Below, piece by piece: positions 7,878 through 14,545 of a DNA stretch of 43,991 nt. The position numbers and the translations under genes were made by a program. The notes under the pieces were generated by a model. The model made no database searches and had not been told where the DNA came from. It worked only from the letters and a program-made list of their open reading frames with translations. Position 1 is the stretch's first letter, and the number at the start of each line of letters is the position of its first letter. Location: the NCBI GenBank assembly GCA_002726935.1, contig PBTC01000042.1:1-43991 (forward strand), in the 5' to 3' direction. The DNA comes from Candidatus Saccharimonadota bacterium. GTDB lineage: Bacteria > Patescibacteriota > Saccharimonadia > Saccharimonadales > Saccharimonadaceae.

Positions 7878-8092
7878 AAAGGTCCCTTCTCTTATTTGCT
7901 GAACTGCCCAATTATCATAGCGTTGCTAGCGAAACTTTTTTCATTTTCCGGAAAATTAATTAGGTTTTTACAAGGTTTGTAACGATAGCAGCGCAGCAGG
8001 CCCTCCGATTACTGAGGCTTTATGACTTAAAAGTACATTTTTTGAAAAATTCTTGTATCATTATTTGCACTAGTTAACAGGTAATTAAAAAC

Positions 8093-8839
8093 GTGGCAAA
8101 AGTATCAAGTTCGCGCGAGATGGTTCCAATAGCCTATTCTCACCTTAAGGCCCAGGGTGCCAAGGTGACGGTAAAGGCTGTTCAGGAATACATATTTGAC
8201 CGAACAAATGTAACCGCTTCACCCAATCTGATTAATGATGAATTGCGAAAACTTCGCGAAGACAAGGAAGGCGAAACCGCCGGCCGAGCCGAAGTTCATG
8301 CTGACCGCATATCGCGTGAAATGTCGCCCGGTGACCCCTTGTCGCCCGAGCAACTGAATGACGAGCCAGAACATAACAGAGACTCAGTTGACTACAAAGC
8401 CAAATATTTTGAGCTGGCCGTACAACATCAGGCTTCCGAGGAAATACTGAAGATCTACAAACGTGAAATAACGACTCTTCGGGATACTGTACGGAAACAG
8501 AGTGAGTCCCTTGCGCGTTTGAATACCTATTTTGCTGAGCAAATCAGAGAAATGGCCAAGGAAGCCTCAGTCTCTATGTTGAAAACTGTTGAGGATTTGC
8601 ACCAGCAAATATCCGAAATGCAGGTTGCCAGGGAAGCAGACCAGGAGCAATGGAAAGGTCTTCGGGCGTTCTTAATGTCGGAAACAGACAGGATTCGAGA
8701 GACAGAAACTGCCAAGACGCAGCTCATGAGCAGGAAGATAGCTGACCTGGAAATGATGGTCACGCACCTCACGCAATTAAAGAATCAGGCGCAAGATGAG
8801 GCCTCTAGGCTTAAGATGCAAATCGCGGACAAGGGCTGA
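8093..8839 (+). CDS. kfrA: KfrA-like plasmid DNA-binding coiled-coil protein
   Basis: The 248-residue product begins with a KfrA-type N-terminal DNA-binding domain (residues about 8-55: IAYSHLKAQGAKVTVKAVQEY and a LINDELRKLRED helix). A polar linker follows, then a long Lys/Glu/Gln-rich helix (about 95-245) typical of a coiled coil. KfrA proteins of IncP and other plasmids are autorepressors that form filaments and support stable plasmid inheritance. The start is GTG 8093 with CAGGTAA upstream, since no ATG lies in the right place. It is divergent from the sigma-factor operon. The family assignment rests on architecture and N-terminal similarity. Confidence 0.75.
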   Translation: MAKVSSSREMVPIAYSHLKAQGAKVTVKAVQEYIFDRTNVTASPNLINDELRKLREDKEGETAGRAEVHADRISREMSPGDPLSPEQLNDEPEHNRDSVDYKAKYFELAVQHQASEEILKIYKREITTLRDTVRKQSESLARLNTYFAEQIREMAKEASVSMLKTVEDLHQQISEMQVAREADQEQWKGLRAFLMSETDRIRETETAKTQLMSRKIADLEMMVTHLTQLKNQAQDEASRLKMQIADKG

Positions 8840-8911
8840 GTCTCAGGACGACGGTTCAGTGAGTTTGCAGCGCACCTTTTTCTTCTTCGATGTACAGTGT
8901 GAGTATATTAT

Positions 8912-8933
8912 TTAATCAACACTACTTGATTAA
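8912..8933. promoter_or_regulatory. Inverted repeat upstream of 8945 gene (candidate operator)
   Basis: TTAATCAA and TTGATTAA form a perfect eight-base inverted repeat around a six-base spacer. It sits between an AT-rich TATATTATTT stretch and the start codon at 8945, a position suited to a repressor such as the upstream KfrA-like protein. An ATGTACA motif lies about 20 bases further upstream. Confidence 0.5.
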
Positions 8934-8944
8934 GGTCTTTCCCC

Positions 8945-9553
8945 ATGAAGAAAATTGATGCCGTCACACAGGATCAACCAAAGAAACCAGGAATGCCTGG
9001 CACCGTTTCCATTCGATCTCTGGGCGATCTCAAAATTTTCGGAGTCGTTGCTTTAACAGGAGAGGCTTGTAAGTTCGGGACACGAGTGCTCTGCGACGTG
9101 ACGGCCGCGGGTGCCGAAATGTTGTCGGCCTACTTCCAGGCTGGTTTAACCCTCGAGAAGAACTGGAATCAAGGTGATCCATCAGACCCTCATATTGGCA
9201 GCATTATGATTGATCGCGCGATCGCTACACCACTGGCGAAATTTGCACTGCTTCACAACGGAGCACTCCTAATTGCTGAGTCTGAAAGAATGATTGGTCC
9301 TGGATCCGTTGTCGGGATTTTCTCCGAGCACTGGAAAAAGCAATATGAAGATCACAATGCAAAGGTGATCCAAGAGTGTGCCAGCGAAAACAATGGAGAC
9401 CAAGGGGCCATTTGGAAGCCAGAGGGGGCTCAGTATCGCCTAGGGATGTTCCAACTCCAGGTCAATCCCAATCCCGGGCCTCGCATGGAAAACACGAATA
9501 CGCACGAGGCAACCGGCCGAACTATGAAGGCCCCGGCCCCATCAATGGGTTAG
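8945..9553 (+). CDS. Hypothetical protein (202 aa)
   Basis: The start ATG 8945 has an AAGG site and a candidate operator just upstream. The product is soluble, with a flexible N-terminus (KKPGMPG), a central alpha/beta part (residues about 20-150, including EHWKKQYEDH) and a low-complexity Pro/Asn-rich tail (NPNPGPRMENTNTHEATG). No signal peptide or known motif is visible and I recognise no family. It follows the kfrA-like gene but has its own regulatory region. It converges on 9558 with only four bases between the stops. Confidence 0.6.
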   Translation: MKKIDAVTQDQPKKPGMPGTVSIRSLGDLKIFGVVALTGEACKFGTRVLCDVTAAGAEMLSAYFQAGLTLEKNWNQGDPSDPHIGSIMIDRAIATPLAKFALLHNGALLIAESERMIGPGSVVGIFSEHWKKQYEDHNAKVIQECASENNGDQGAIWKPEGAQYRLGMFQLQVNPNPGPRMENTNTHEATGRTMKAPAPSMG

Positions 9554-9557
9554 GCCT

Positions 9558-10160
9558 TTACTTGGCAATCAGTCCTTGTGGAAGCGATTCTAAGAGCTCG
9601 TCTTTTTCGCTTTCATGAGGCAACCGCGTGAATTTGATATGAGTCAACTTTGCTTTAAGGTACATCTCTGTCTTTGTCGAAATCAGCGGGTCTAAGACCA
9701 CATAGCCCCCCTGTTCTGCTAGGTCACCCAAACAGATACTGAAGGACTTGTGTAGGTAATGTTTTTCCCCGTCGCCATAGATCAACGTTGAAATTTCAGG
9801 ACTGAGAACGTAAAGCGTTTTTGATCCAACGAACTTCTCTTCGAGTCTGTAAACGTTGCTAACAAGCCCCATAGAGACCTGTTCTGCAGCCATCTCACGT
9901 ATCTCATTGCTCGACTTGTCCGTAGTGACCAGATGATGCCCGTCGCGATCAATTGAATTAAGGTCCGTTCTCTTTAGCCCGAAGCGGCTTGCGTTCAATT
10001 TGTATCTTCGAGAGAAGGATATTGCGTCCCGGGTTGGACTAACCGCCAGAGGAATGCAGAATTTCCCATTGGCCTCATTGATTGAGGGGGTCTTTGCGAC
10101 AGAAATCGAAGCCCAAAGAGTGCAAGCAAGTGTTAGCGCTGCGAACGCTATGTGGCTCAT
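9558..10160 (-). CDS. Periplasmic protein of unknown function (200 aa)
   Basis: The frame extends to TTG 10184, but ATG 10160 overlaps the stop of the upstream gene (ATGA) and is followed by a clean Sec signal peptide (MSHIAFAALTLACTLWASISVA, in two parts: a short polar start and a hydrophobic core). The mature protein starts near KTPSINE and carries two cysteines (KFCIPL, SICLGD) that could form a disulfide. No known domain is recognised. Coupling to a DCC1-like thiol oxidoreductase-type gene makes a redox link conceivable, but that is inference. Confidence 0.6.
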   Translation of the reverse strand: MSHIAFAALTLACTLWASISVAKTPSINEANGKFCIPLAVSPTRDAISFSRRYKLNASRFGLKRTDLNSIDRDGHHLVTTDKSSNEIREMAAEQVSMGLVSNVYRLEEKFVGSKTLYVLSPEISTLIYGDGEKHYLHKSFSICLGDLAEQGGYVVLDPLISTKTEMYLKAKLTHIKFTRLPHESEKDELLESLPQGLIAK

Positions 10161-10585
10161 AGCGGCCCCACTCCCCGTGCCCAATTGATTAGCTGCCGTA
10201 ACTTTTTCATTAACGGGTACATTAGTTCGCTGAATGCATGTATTCCTAGAATCTTTGAAAAAAAGAGGCCTCCGGTGATTTTGGGGGCCCCTATTCGACT
10301 GAGATAGCTCATGGCACAGGCGCCAAAGTAAATTCGACCTTCATGCAGAACCAAGACCCCCTCGTTAGGGTCAAGATTGTTGGATTTCAGGTGGCCCGAA
10401 AGCTCACTCTGAGTACGAAGGTCTATCAACCTTAGCTGACCGACAGAAGCCTTGATTTGGTAGTAGTAGGCTGCATTCTGGCAAAGAATGCAGTCACCAT
10501 CGTATAGGATATAAAGGGTCCCACGATCTAGATTGAATCCTGTCAGGCTGGCCCAAAAGCCTTCAAATTCTGGCGCAATGTCCAT
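10157..10585 (-). CDS. DCC1-like (DUF393) thiol-disulfide oxidoreductase family protein
   Basis: The 142-residue product carries the family signature YDGDCILC at residues about 28-35 (DGxCxxC), followed by a helix, the LIDLR strand, and a GVLVLHEGRIYFG segment. These are all as in the DUF393/DCC1-like family, which has a thioredoxin-like arrangement. Members are about 120-150 residues long, so this copy is full length. The exact substrates of the family are poorly known. The start ATG 10585 has no clear ribosome site. The stop overlaps the start of the periplasmic-protein gene (ATGA), so the two form an operon. Confidence 0.75.
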   Translation of the reverse strand: MDIAPEFEGFWASLTGFNLDRGTLYILYDGDCILCQNAAYYYQIKASVGQLRLIDLRTQSELSGHLKSNNLDPNEGVLVLHEGRIYFGACAMSYLSRIGAPKITGGLFFSKILGIHAFSELMYPLMKKLRQLINWARGVGPL

Positions 10586-10639
10586 TAAAAGTAAAATGAA
10601 AAGAGTCAGTTTTCAATCTTAGCTTTTTTGTCTGGGCAA

Positions 10640-11788
10640 TTAAAAATTGAACTGGATTTGCTTGTCTTTTTTAGTTTCCTGGTACATTGTGCGGCTATCC
10701 AAATCACAGCACTGGGCGACAATTTTAAAAAATGGAGTCGGATTTTTTCTGTCGACGAAGACCCCTTTCCTTGCCCCATCAAGGATGAAAGACGCCTTTT
10801 GCTCGAACTCTTTCGCTGTAAGTTGATCGGACGCTGGTCCAAGTGATGCAATGTTTCTTTGCAGTCTAACAAACTCATCTGACAAAGCGCCATGCATAAG
10901 CTCGACCTCAAACCCATGGAGATCAATTGGGGGAAGGAAGTCCGGATGCGCCTCTTTAGTTAAATAAAGCCCAATTGTCGAGACATTCGCTCCGGACTCT
11001 CTGAAAGTGTCTTTTTGGTTGAATGGCCCGTCTACGTCTACCGCCCCTTTAGAGCGCACGATGCGTTCTAGTAAGCTAAATCTCTTCTCGTCGGCTGCAT
11101 CAAGTAGTGACTTCGGAACAATGGCGGCAAGATCACCCTCTGGCGAGAGCATGTAAAGCGCATGGTTAACATGCTCAACATAGCAATCTTTCTGGCCTTT
11201 TAATGAGAAAGGCGGGTTCATTAGGACAAGGTCATATGGATGGTCAGGGACGCATGCCAAAAAATCACCTTCAGTGACGCTATACCCTTTGCTCTTTAGA
11301 ACACCGGCATTAACAGGGTCGATTTCAACGCAGTCTATCCAAAGGGGGTTAGAGGGGAATTCCTTTTTAAACCTGGCTACGAACGCATCAACAAGCGCGC
11401 CGTGCCCCGCGCTAGGTTCTAGCACTTTGAATGGCAGCCCAGGGTCTTGACGGAGCTTGAATGCTTGATAATTGTGCTGCATTTGGAACAGTGGAAGATT
11501 GTTGATCAGATACTCGGCTGCAGAGTTGGGTGTAGCGTAGAAGTCGAGCGCTTCTTTTTTGTTAAAGGTGCCGGTTTCTTGCAACTTAGAAAAAGAAGCG
11601 TGAAAACTCCGATCAAATACAAATGCATCAATAGATCTTTGGTACCTCCCCCCGATATTCTTAAAGGCAGAGGCGACCTCAAGGTAAAGCCCGCGGTCGA
11701 GTATGCCCTCGGTGATCCGAATGCAATTCTGTTCGTCAAGGGTGCACGATTTGATCACATCATGAGCTTGGGGGGATAGCTTTATCAT
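10640..11788 (-). CDS. N6-adenine DNA methyltransferase (class I SAM-dependent)
   Basis: The 382-residue product has the SAM-binding motif I VLEPSAGHG (residues about 122-130), an acidic motif II strand (WIDCVEIDP, about 150-158) and the catalytic NPPF motif IV (191-194), the pattern of N6-adenine methyltransferases. Residues 1-80 form an N-terminal domain of unknown role and the C-terminal 150 residues may recognise DNA. No restriction enzyme gene adjoins it, so it is probably an orphan methyltransferase that protects the plasmid or regulates it. ATG 11788 has a GGAA-type ribosome site nine bases upstream. It lies just upstream of the thiol-oxidoreductase gene on the same strand. Confidence 0.85.
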   Translation of the reverse strand: MIKLSPQAHDVIKSCTLDEQNCIRITEGILDRGLYLEVASAFKNIGGRYQRSIDAFVFDRSFHASFSKLQETGTFNKKEALDFYATPNSAAEYLINNLPLFQMQHNYQAFKLRQDPGLPFKVLEPSAGHGALVDAFVARFKKEFPSNPLWIDCVEIDPVNAGVLKSKGYSVTEGDFLACVPDHPYDLVLMNPPFSLKGQKDCYVEHVNHALYMLSPEGDLAAIVPKSLLDAADEKRFSLLERIVRSKGAVDVDGPFNQKDTFRESGANVSTIGLYLTKEAHPDFLPPIDLHGFEVELMHGALSDEFVRLQRNIASLGPASDQLTAKEFEQKASFILDGARKGVFVDRKNPTPFFKIVAQCCDLDSRTMYQETKKDKQIQFNF

Positions 11789-11859
11789 AGTTACATTTCC
11801 ATGAGTTCGATGTGATTATGTTAGTTCACGGTTCCTGGCTTTAAAAATGAAATTGACAC

Positions 11860-11920
11860 TCGAAAAGCAGCAATCTCGGAAAGTGCTTTTCGATACCTTT
11901 TTTTGCTTTGGTAAAAAGGT
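11860..11920 (+). promoter_or_regulatory. Two successive inverted repeats upstream of 11967 gene
   Basis: TCGAAAAGCA (11860-11869) pairs perfectly with TGCTTTTCGA (11884-11893), and ACCTTTTT (11895-11902) pairs with AAAAAGGT (11913-11920). The first stem is followed by TACC and seven T, so it resembles an intrinsic terminator or attenuator. Both lie between a possible upstream ATG (11847) and the preferred start at 11967. Confidence 0.45.
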
Positions 11921-11966
11921 TGCTGTGGTTATTCTTGACCTGTTACCAAAAGGAACCGAGGCGGAA

Positions 11967-12266
11967 ATGAAATCACTACAGGCAGAACCAGCAGTTGCAG
12001 TCGTAAAAGATCGTGCTATTCGGGCGAGCGGAGACTACAGGAGCTCCCCATTCTTTCTACGATCAAGAGAAAACGGTCGCCTGAATTTAATGCCTTTGGG
12101 TGATTCCAGGACGCCTGAAGAAGCCCTAAGGATAGCCCGAGAACGAGGGTATGAGCCAACTCACTTGATCACTGTCGATAATGGGAAGAGGTATATCACC
12201 AAGTTCGCCGATCTGCCCGTGGCCGGCACGCCGACAAAGCCGATGAAGATTGGGATGGCCGCCTGA
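11967..12266 (+). CDS. Hypothetical protein (99 aa)
   Basis: The frame is open from ATG 11847 (139 codons), but ATG 11967 has a clear GAGG ribosome site, whereas 11847 has none and the intervening DNA contains two inverted repeats. I therefore prefer the 99-residue form. The product is basic and soluble, with the segment TPEEALRIARERGYEPTH and a Pro-rich C-terminus. No family is recognised. It is divergent from the methyltransferase gene. The longer form cannot be excluded. Confidence 0.5.
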   Translation: MKSLQAEPAVAVVKDRAIRASGDYRSSPFFLRSRENGRLNLMPLGDSRTPEEALRIARERGYEPTHLITVDNGKRYITKFADLPVAGTPTKPMKIGMAA

Positions 12267-12303
12267 TTTTTCCAGGTCGTTCCCTACTCCGCTTGGATGA
12301 GTT

Positions 12304-12579
12304 TCATTTATAGGCCAAGCAGGCCAGTCGCATCTTTTCTAGGCGGTCCAGATAAACGCCGATCTCTCTTTTCTTCAGATCGTCTTGCTCCGTGCTGTAG
12401 AGTTCTTCAATTTGAGAGCATGCCCACCGTAGCGCCTGGACGTCTACGATATCGGCTCTTAGGGCCAGAGATGCATCCCAGGCTGCTTGAACTTTTTGCT
12501 CTTCCGTTAATTGTTCCCACTTTTTCCCGCTCGGCGCCTTGGAGTTCCACCAAGCTGCTGTTTTTGCTAAAGAGCTCAT
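12304..12579 (-). CDS. Hypothetical protein (91 aa)
   Basis: A 91-residue, mostly helical product with many Trp, Lys and Glu residues (AAWWNSKAPSGKKWEQLTEE). There is no signal peptide, membrane segment or zinc motif. The ATG at 12579 lacks a clear ribosome site, so the start is uncertain. It converges with the gene at 11967-12266 and its 5' side faces the AT-rich region that holds the small RNA promoter. I do not recognise a family. Confidence 0.5.
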   Translation of the reverse strand: MSSLAKTAAWWNSKAPSGKKWEQLTEEQKVQAAWDASLALRADIVDVQALRWACSQIEELYSTEQDDLKKREIGVYLDRLEKMRLACLAYK

Positions 12580-12662
12580 CGGTTAGACCATCGCAAGTTT
12601 CAATATATCAATGATACACGATTTATTGGTATTTTGCAATTTACAACAATCAATACTTTTAA

Positions 12663-12691
12663 TTGACTTTTTATTTAAATACGATTATGAT
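12663..12691 (+). promoter_or_regulatory. Sigma70-type promoter of a predicted small RNA
   Basis: TTGACT (12663-12668), a 17-base AT-rich spacer and TATGAT (12686-12691) make a strong promoter match. No coding start follows before the terminator at 12757-12788. Confidence 0.65.
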
Positions 12692-12697
12692 TTAAAC

Positions 12698-12788
12698 ACT
12701 GGATTCTTGCAGCAGCTAGATCTAGTTTGTCACCTCCCCCTCCTAACAAGAGGTTCGGCCAGAGCCTGGAGTTCTGGCCAATTTTTTG
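12698..12788 (+). ncRNA. Predicted small RNA (about 90 nt)
   Basis: A strong promoter (12663-12691) and a strong intrinsic terminator (stem 12757-12779 plus U-run) bracket about 90 bases with no convincing coding sequence. The middle, probably unpaired, contains the C/U-rich stretch 12730-12743. Its TCACCTCC matches the anti-Shine-Dalgarno end of 16S rRNA and could pair with ribosome binding sites. Function, partner mRNAs and Hfq dependence cannot be judged from sequence. It lies directly upstream of the tRNA-array promoter. Confidence 0.5.
12757..12788 (+). terminator. Intrinsic terminator of the predicted small RNA
   Basis: GGCCAGA (12757-12763) and TCTGGCC (12773-12779) form a perfect seven-pair stem with a nine-base loop, followed by AATTTTTT. 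Confidence 0.75.
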
Positions 12789-12837
12789 GTTACGAGGCGA
12801 TCGACGAAACAATTTATTTGTTTTTTGTTCAAAATAC

Positions 12838-12866
12838 TTGACGAACAAAAATAATGTGTTTATAGT
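12838..12866 (+). promoter_or_regulatory. Sigma70-type promoter of the tRNA-array leader
   Basis: TTGACG (12838-12843), an exactly 17-base spacer and TATAGT (12861-12866) give a near-consensus promoter, with A/T-rich DNA upstream that could act as an UP element. It is the nearest strong promoter ahead of the tRNA array, about 540 bases before tRNA-Thr. Confidence 0.7.
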
Positions 12867-12897
12867 TTGGACACTAACCAGATTAGAGAGATTTGAA

Positions 12898-13074
12898 ATG
12901 AACGCAACGATTACACAGACAGGAGCACAAGTGCACGCCGCACTGCGGGCGTCCGTTTGTCGTATCCAGCGCTCTTTCGATCAAAAGTCATTTAATAAAC
13001 CGATGCCCTCGAATTATTGGTCATTTAACGAGCCAGCAATTAAGAGTTCATCGGAAGTCAAAATCCCGGGATAA
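12898..13074 (+). CDS. Possible small leader protein (58 aa)
   Basis: An ATG at 12898, behind AGAGAG, opens 58 codons ending at TAA 13072-13074. It lies about 30 bases after the leader promoter. The product is polar and slightly basic (MNATITQTGAQVHAALRA...), without recognisable motifs. It could be a translated part of the tRNA-array leader or only a chance frame. Its position ahead of boxA is the main reason to list it. Confidence 0.35.
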   Translation: MNATITQTGAQVHAALRASVCRIQRSFDQKSFNKPMPSNYWSFNEPAIKSSSEVKIPG

Positions 13075-13210
13075 GTAGGCCAAGCGGTCTGCAGGCTCCC
13101 CGGGAGGGGAACCAAGACCTTAAGCAGCTTAGCCTGGCACCAGCCACAAGCCTCCAAAGTTTTAAGACCCCAAACAACAGAGCCGCGTTTGAGCACTATG
13201 CTTGAGCGTT

Positions 13211-13222
13211 TGTTCTTTAACA
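13211..13222 (+). promoter_or_regulatory. boxA-like antitermination element
   Basis: TGTTCTTTAACA differs by one base from the TGCTCTTTAACA boxA of E. coli rRNA leaders, which recruits the NusB-NusE antitermination complex. It lies between the leader promoter and the first tRNA gene. Confidence 0.65.
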
Positions 13223-13246
13223 GTCTGAATTTCGTTGTCGTTTGAG

Positions 13247-13294
13247 TAAGTTAGGCAAATGGATTGCGCGTACGCAGTCTGTTTGCCTAACTTA
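13247..13294 (+). other. 22-bp leader stem (RNase III-type) before the tRNA array
   Basis: TAAGTTAGGCAAA (13247-13259) pairs perfectly with TTTGCCTAACTTA (13282-13294). The inside continues with two wobble pairs and a seven-pair GATTGCG/CGCAGTC helix around a CGTA loop, giving a 22-pair hairpin. Long stems like this next to boxA are RNase III processing sites in rRNA operons. The rest of 13075-13409 shows no gene I can support. Confidence 0.7.
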
Positions 13295-13409
13295 AAAGGT
13301 CGAACAATCAATTAAACGCGAATTGCCTAAGGCTCTTTTTTGTCGCAACAGGAGAGATGCGCTTAATCTCGTTCAAATTTATTGAATAAGTAAACCTCTC
13401 AAGCGTTTT

Positions 13410-13486
13410 GCCGGTTTAGCTCAGTTGGTAGTAGCAATCGCCTTGTAAGCGATAGGTCGTCCGTTCGAGTCGGACAACCGGCACCA
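13410..13486 (+). tRNA. tRNA-Thr(TGT)
   Basis: Acceptor GCCGGTT/AACCGGC, anticodon loop CTTGTAA (anticodon TGT), T loop TTCGAGT and encoded ACCA. It is the first tRNA after the boxA leader. Confidence 0.93.
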
Positions 13487-13680
13487 ATGTTGATTTATTT
13501 AGTAAGCGCTTTGTTTTAAGCGGGTGATTTTTGTGCAGGGAAATCGGAACGGCCTCGTGTTGAGGTTAGGTACGTGTCGCTACAGACCCACCGCCCAGGC
13601 AGCAGATGGGCCTGTTTCTAACAGAGTGCTTACCAAATCGATCGTGATTCCGAAGTGATTTAATAAGTGAGGGCTTAAGT

Positions 13681-13854
13681 ATGAAGATCGTACTAAAGGG
13701 GAAAACAAAGAAGCCTCGAAAAAGCAATGCCGTTTTGTTCCGCTCGGGTTCGGGCTGGCATAAGAAAAACGAGAAGACACTCCGCAGGCAAGCGCAAGTG
13801 CGCCTAAAGAAAGATCAGGAGGTTTTTCAAAGCACATTGTTCAGTGTTCTTTGA
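13681..13854 (+). CDS. Small, very basic protein within the tRNA array (57 aa)
   Basis: ATG 13681 has a GAGGG ribosome site and opens 57 codons ending at TGA 13852-13854. The product is rich in Lys and Arg (MKIVLKGKTKKPRKSN...), which suggests RNA or DNA binding, and it has no membrane segment. Its stop codon overlaps a second boxA-like element. No family is recognised. It sits between tRNA-Thr and tRNA-Glu on the same strand, so it should be co-transcribed with them. Confidence 0.55.
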   Translation: MKIVLKGKTKKPRKSNAVLFRSGSGWHKKNEKTLRRQAQVRLKKDQEVFQSTLFSVL

Positions 13855-13856
13855 AA
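13845..13856 (+). promoter_or_regulatory. Second boxA-like element
   Basis: TGTTCTTTGAAA resembles the boxA form seen in rRNA operons of other bacteria (TGTTCTTTGAAAA) and lies 30 bases before tRNA-Glu. It overlaps the end of the 57-residue gene, so its conservation may be partly due to coding. Confidence 0.45.
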
Positions 13857-13886
13857 AGCCTGTTTGATCGAATAAGAAACAACCGT

Positions 13887-13963
13887 GCTCCCATCGTCTA
13901 GATGGCCAAGGACTCCGCCCTTTCACGGCGGTAACAGGGGTTCGAATCCCCTTGGGAGTGCCA
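13887..13963 (+). tRNA. tRNA-Glu(TTC)
   Basis: Acceptor GCTCCCA/TGGGAGT, D arm GTCTAGATGGCCAAGGAC, anticodon loop CTTTCAC (anticodon TTC), T loop TTCGAAT and GCCA end. Confidence 0.93.
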
Positions 13964-13991
13964 AATAATCGCCCAATTAATGGAGGCAAAA

Positions 13992-14297
13992 ATGCTTAAA
14001 AAAACAAAGGGAATTGAAATCGTGCTTCGCCCAAGCGTCTCCATGTTGGGAGAGGTAAAGCACGAAGTAATCAACGCAAAAGAACTCAAAAGCTGGCGCG
14101 TTGAAATTCGAGTAAATGGGAAGGTCAACCAGTCCCAAAGGGTGTATTGCCAAAGCGACGTTGCATTGGCCACCAAAACAATGCTTCGTACCGAGCACCT
14201 CTTGGGGAACTTTTCTTCCTTTACTCGAGCTGCCACTAAAGGTACCAAATCCTATTCTCATGACTATGAGAGCAGACTAAGGCCGGTTGCGGCCTAG
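13992..14297 (+). CDS. Hypothetical basic protein within the tRNA array (101 aa)
   Basis: The frame also contains ATG 13980, but that ATG is part of the GGAGG ribosome site serving ATG 13992, which is the better start. The product is basic and Lys-rich at the N-terminus (MLKKTKGIEIVLRPS) with a beta-rich middle (LKSWRVEIRVNGKVN) and no membrane segment. I recognise no family. It lies between tRNA-Glu and tRNA-Met on the same strand, so it is probably expressed from the tRNA transcript and freed by tRNA processing. Confidence 0.6.
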   Translation: MLKKTKGIEIVLRPSVSMLGEVKHEVINAKELKSWRVEIRVNGKVNQSQRVYCQSDVALATKTMLRTEHLLGNFSSFTRAATKGTKSYSHDYESRLRPVAA

Positions 14298-14368
14298 AGC
14301 AAACAAAAACCTTGGGGAGCGAACTGGCGCAGAAGCCAGCGCACCCAAGGCAGCTCTAAAAAATCAGA

Positions 14369-14446
14369 TGCGGTGTAGCTCAGCCTGGCAGAGCAGAGGG
14401 CTCATATCCCTTTTGTCGTCGGTTCGAATCCGACCATCCGCAACCA
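14369..14446 (+). tRNA. tRNA-Met(CAT), initiator-like features
   Basis: Anticodon loop CTCATAT (anticodon CAT), D-loop AGCCTGG and encoded AACCA. The anticodon stem ends in three consecutive G:C pairs (GGG/CCC), a hallmark of initiator tRNA, but positions 1 and 72 (T, A) can pair, unlike a typical bacterial initiator. Acceptor pairs 6-67 and 7-66 are mismatched. CAT could also be an Ile(AUA) tRNA after TilS modification, which the sequence alone does not settle. Confidence 0.85.
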
Positions 14447-14455
14447 ATTTAACCT

Positions 14456-14542
14456 GGGTAAGTATGCAAACGGCTGAAGCAAGCGGTCTGTAAAACCGTG
14501 ACATAAGAAACATTGCTGGTTCGAGTCCAGCCTTGCCCACCA
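14456..14542 (+). tRNA. tRNA-Tyr(GTA)
   Basis: A class II tRNA with acceptor GGGTAAG/CTTGCCC, anticodon loop CTGTAAA (anticodon GTA), an extended variable arm, T loop TTCGAGT and ACCA. Confidence 0.92.
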
Positions 14543-14545
14543 AAC

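Noticed and set aside
13075-13200. tRNA-like D-arm sequence (GGCCAAGCGGT) in the array leader
   Set aside because: No anticodon stem, T arm or CCA end could be folded around it.
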